From Kutzneria viridogrisea (GTDB lineage Bacteria > Actinomycetota > Actinomycetes > Mycobacteriales > Pseudonocardiaceae): a stretch of DNA of 64,000 nt. Position 1 is the stretch's first letter. The number at the start of each line of letters is the position of its first letter. The DNA is taken from NCBI GenBank assembly GCA_014138725.1, contig JACJID010000002.1:1936001-2000000 (forward strand). Reading direction: 5' to 3'. This document shows, in pieces, positions 62,878 through 64,000 of this stretch. A program made the translations under genes and the position numbers. The notes under the pieces were generated by a model. It was given only the letters and a program-made list of their open reading frames with translations, did no database searches and was not told the DNA's origin.

Positions 62878-64000
62878 CCTCGGCGTCGAACGGGGCGCTG
62901 GGCGCCAGCCGGGTCGGGTCGGGCCGCAGCACGAAGGACACCAGCCAGCCCAGCGTCTCCGAGGTGGCCAGCGCGGTGCCGACCGACTCGTCGCCAGCCC
63001 AGTCAGCGGCGTCCTCCAGCAGTTCCACAGCAAGTTCCAGCTGCACCGGGTCGACCGACTCGGGGCCCTCGGCGATGTCGTCGGCGATGCCGTTGAGCAC
63101 GTAGACGTTGTCCTCGTGCACCTCGACCTCGAGCTCGCCGGCGGTGGCCTTGGTGGCGACCTCGTCCCAGGTCGACACCTGGACCAGGTCGTTGCTGGAC
63201 AGCTCGCCCTTCTCGCTGAGGAAACGGGCCAGCGCCTTGGGCGAGGAGAACACGTCGATCTCGCCCTCGGAACCGAGGAAGACCGGCTTGTCGTCCAGGT
63301 AGCAGCGCAGCGAGTAGTACTCGTTGTCACCACTGATGATCTTGATGGGGTCGATGCCGACCTCGCCCCAGAAGCCGACCGGCTCCTCCGGGCGGTCCTG
63401 CTCCTCGTCGTCCTCGGCGGGCGCGGTCTCGGCGGCCTCCTCGAAGGCGGCCAACTCGGCCTCGGCCCTCGCCTTGGCCTCCGCGTTCACCTCGGGCACC
63501 GACACCACGGCGTCAACCGCGTCGAGCACCTCGTCCCAGCGCTCGACGACGACCTTGGCCAACTCGGTCCAGCGGCGCTCGCCGTCGCGACCGGTGAACG
63601 GGAACGTGCCCTGCGGCAGCAGCGCGAAGCCGTCCGCCGCGTCGAGCACCTCGTTGACCTTGTCCAGCTCGCACACGTCGGCCAGCGAACGGAGGATCGC
63701 CACCACGTCGGCCAGCTCACCCAGGGTCCAGGTGTCCGGGTCGTTGGAGACCAGCTCCGGCACGCCCACCAGGTCGAACTGGTGGTTGTCGTCCGGGACC
63801 AGCTCCACGGCGGACAGGCCGGGCAGGATGTCCCAGGCCGGGTGGTCGGCGAGATCGTGCTCGGTCTCGGTGCGCACGAAGGCGGCGAGCGCGGCGGCGT
63901 CCGGGAAGGCGTAGAGGTCCTCCTCGTGCCCGAGGAACGCCTCCCACTCCTCACCGTCCTCGCGCCAGCGCGGCGCCCACAGCGTGATCACGTCGCCCTG
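62822..64000 (-). CDS. Rv3311-like conserved actinobacterial protein (partial, 5' end outside window)
   Basis: At least 392 residues of a large acidic protein, often annotated loosely as a primosomal protein in actinomycetes and positioned like Rv3311 next to add. The reading frame stays open to the window edge (QGDVITLWAPRWREDGEEWE), and homologues as I recall them start further upstream, so the GTG at 63991 is probably internal. The sequence holds two similar halves, each with an FLG(H/S)E and YAFPDAAALAAF or VFSSPKALARF segment. No catalytic motif is visible. Confidence 0.8.
   Translation of the reverse strand, partial: QGDVITLWAPRWREDGEEWEAFLGHEEDLYAFPDAAALAAFVRTETEHDLADHPAWDILPGLSAVELVPDDNHQFDLVGVPELVSNDPDTWTLGELADVVAILRSLADVCELDKVNEVLDAADGFALLPQGTFPFTGRDGERRWTELAKVVVERWDEVLDAVDAVVSVPEVNAEAKARAEAELAAFEEAAETAPAEDDEEQDRPEEPVGFWGEVGIDPIKIISGDNEYYSLRCYLDDKPVFLGSEGEIDVFSSPKALARFLSEKGELSSNDLVQVSTWDEVATKATAGELEVEVHEDNVYVLNGIADDIAEGPESVDPVQLELAVELLEDAADWAGDESVGTALATSETLGWLVSFVLRPDPTRLAPSAPFDAEVSVWRGLVQDFEDRLRTH

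Overview
The window is high-GC, densely coded DNA from an actinomycete, most likely of the order Pseudonocardiales. Gene order follows the Mycobacterium tuberculosis block Rv3277-Rv3313c as I remember it: GtrA, PH-domain protein, birA, accD5, accE5, maf, accA3, glpD, lpdA, two M20 amidohydrolases, punA, pmmB, upp, the Rv3311-like protein and add. DUF3558 lipoprotein, PPE/EspG-like and CpnT-like genes also fit this order. No rRNA, tRNA, CRISPR array, prophage or insertion sequence was seen.

Layout. 1-7.0 kb: GtrA protein, an OmpR-type two-component system, hisN, then a minus-strand type VII secretion toxin operon (YbaB-like, WXG100-like, TNT-domain toxin, putative immunity protein). 7.1-11.2 kb: a MaoC dehydratase facing a tightly overlapping operon (PH protein, mvaB, GNAT, cbiZ) with birA upstream. 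11.3-12.0 kb: a MntA/HepT toxin-antitoxin pair followed by the 3' scrap of a second hepT. 12.1-19.6 kb: acyl-CoA carboxylase genes (beta, epsilon, alpha), an S15 peptidase, maf. 19.7-24.5 kb: two DUF1707 proteins, a HAD-like protein, a GNAT, a DUF3558 lipoprotein and an ESX accessory trio (PE-like, PPE, EspG). 25-29.2 kb: glycerol use (glpD, glpF, glpK). 29.3-35.8 kb: lpdA, a GGCT-like protein, a DUF559 nuclease-like protein and two M20 amidohydrolases. 35.9-40.4 kb: Ser/Thr kinase, punA, pmmB. 40.5-44.3 kb: a flavodoxin-fold protein, a MerR-controlled pair of aldo/keto reductases, and a degenerate Fic/RHH pair. 44.4-49.2 kb: TetR, upp and the iron uptake operon efeUOB with an IdeR/DtxR-type box. 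49.2-54.3 kb: a third DUF1707 protein, Trypco1, a tandem DivIVA-domain protein, and deoC with a split ALDH16-like pair. 54.3-64 kb: a Panacea/Fic pair, a coiled-coil protein, add, a NarL-type two-component system, a secreted alpha/beta hydrolase, an MFS transporter and a gene cut by the window end.

Nucleoside salvage (punA, pmmB, upp, deoC, add) recurs through the second half, interrupted by accessory toxin-antitoxin and regulatory modules.

The most unusual content is non-coding. Two gene-end regions between convergent genes each carry five forward and four inverted copies of a CGAGTCCC unit at an exact 21-bp period. A 22-bp repeat alternates between two unit types. A ~120-bp element recurs once (about 92% identity) and carries paired DnaA-box sequences. 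Several gene ends carry perfect 24-26 bp palindromes with 3-nt loops. About nineteen genes have a TANNNT hexamer 6-8 nt before the start codon, suggesting leaderless transcription is common.
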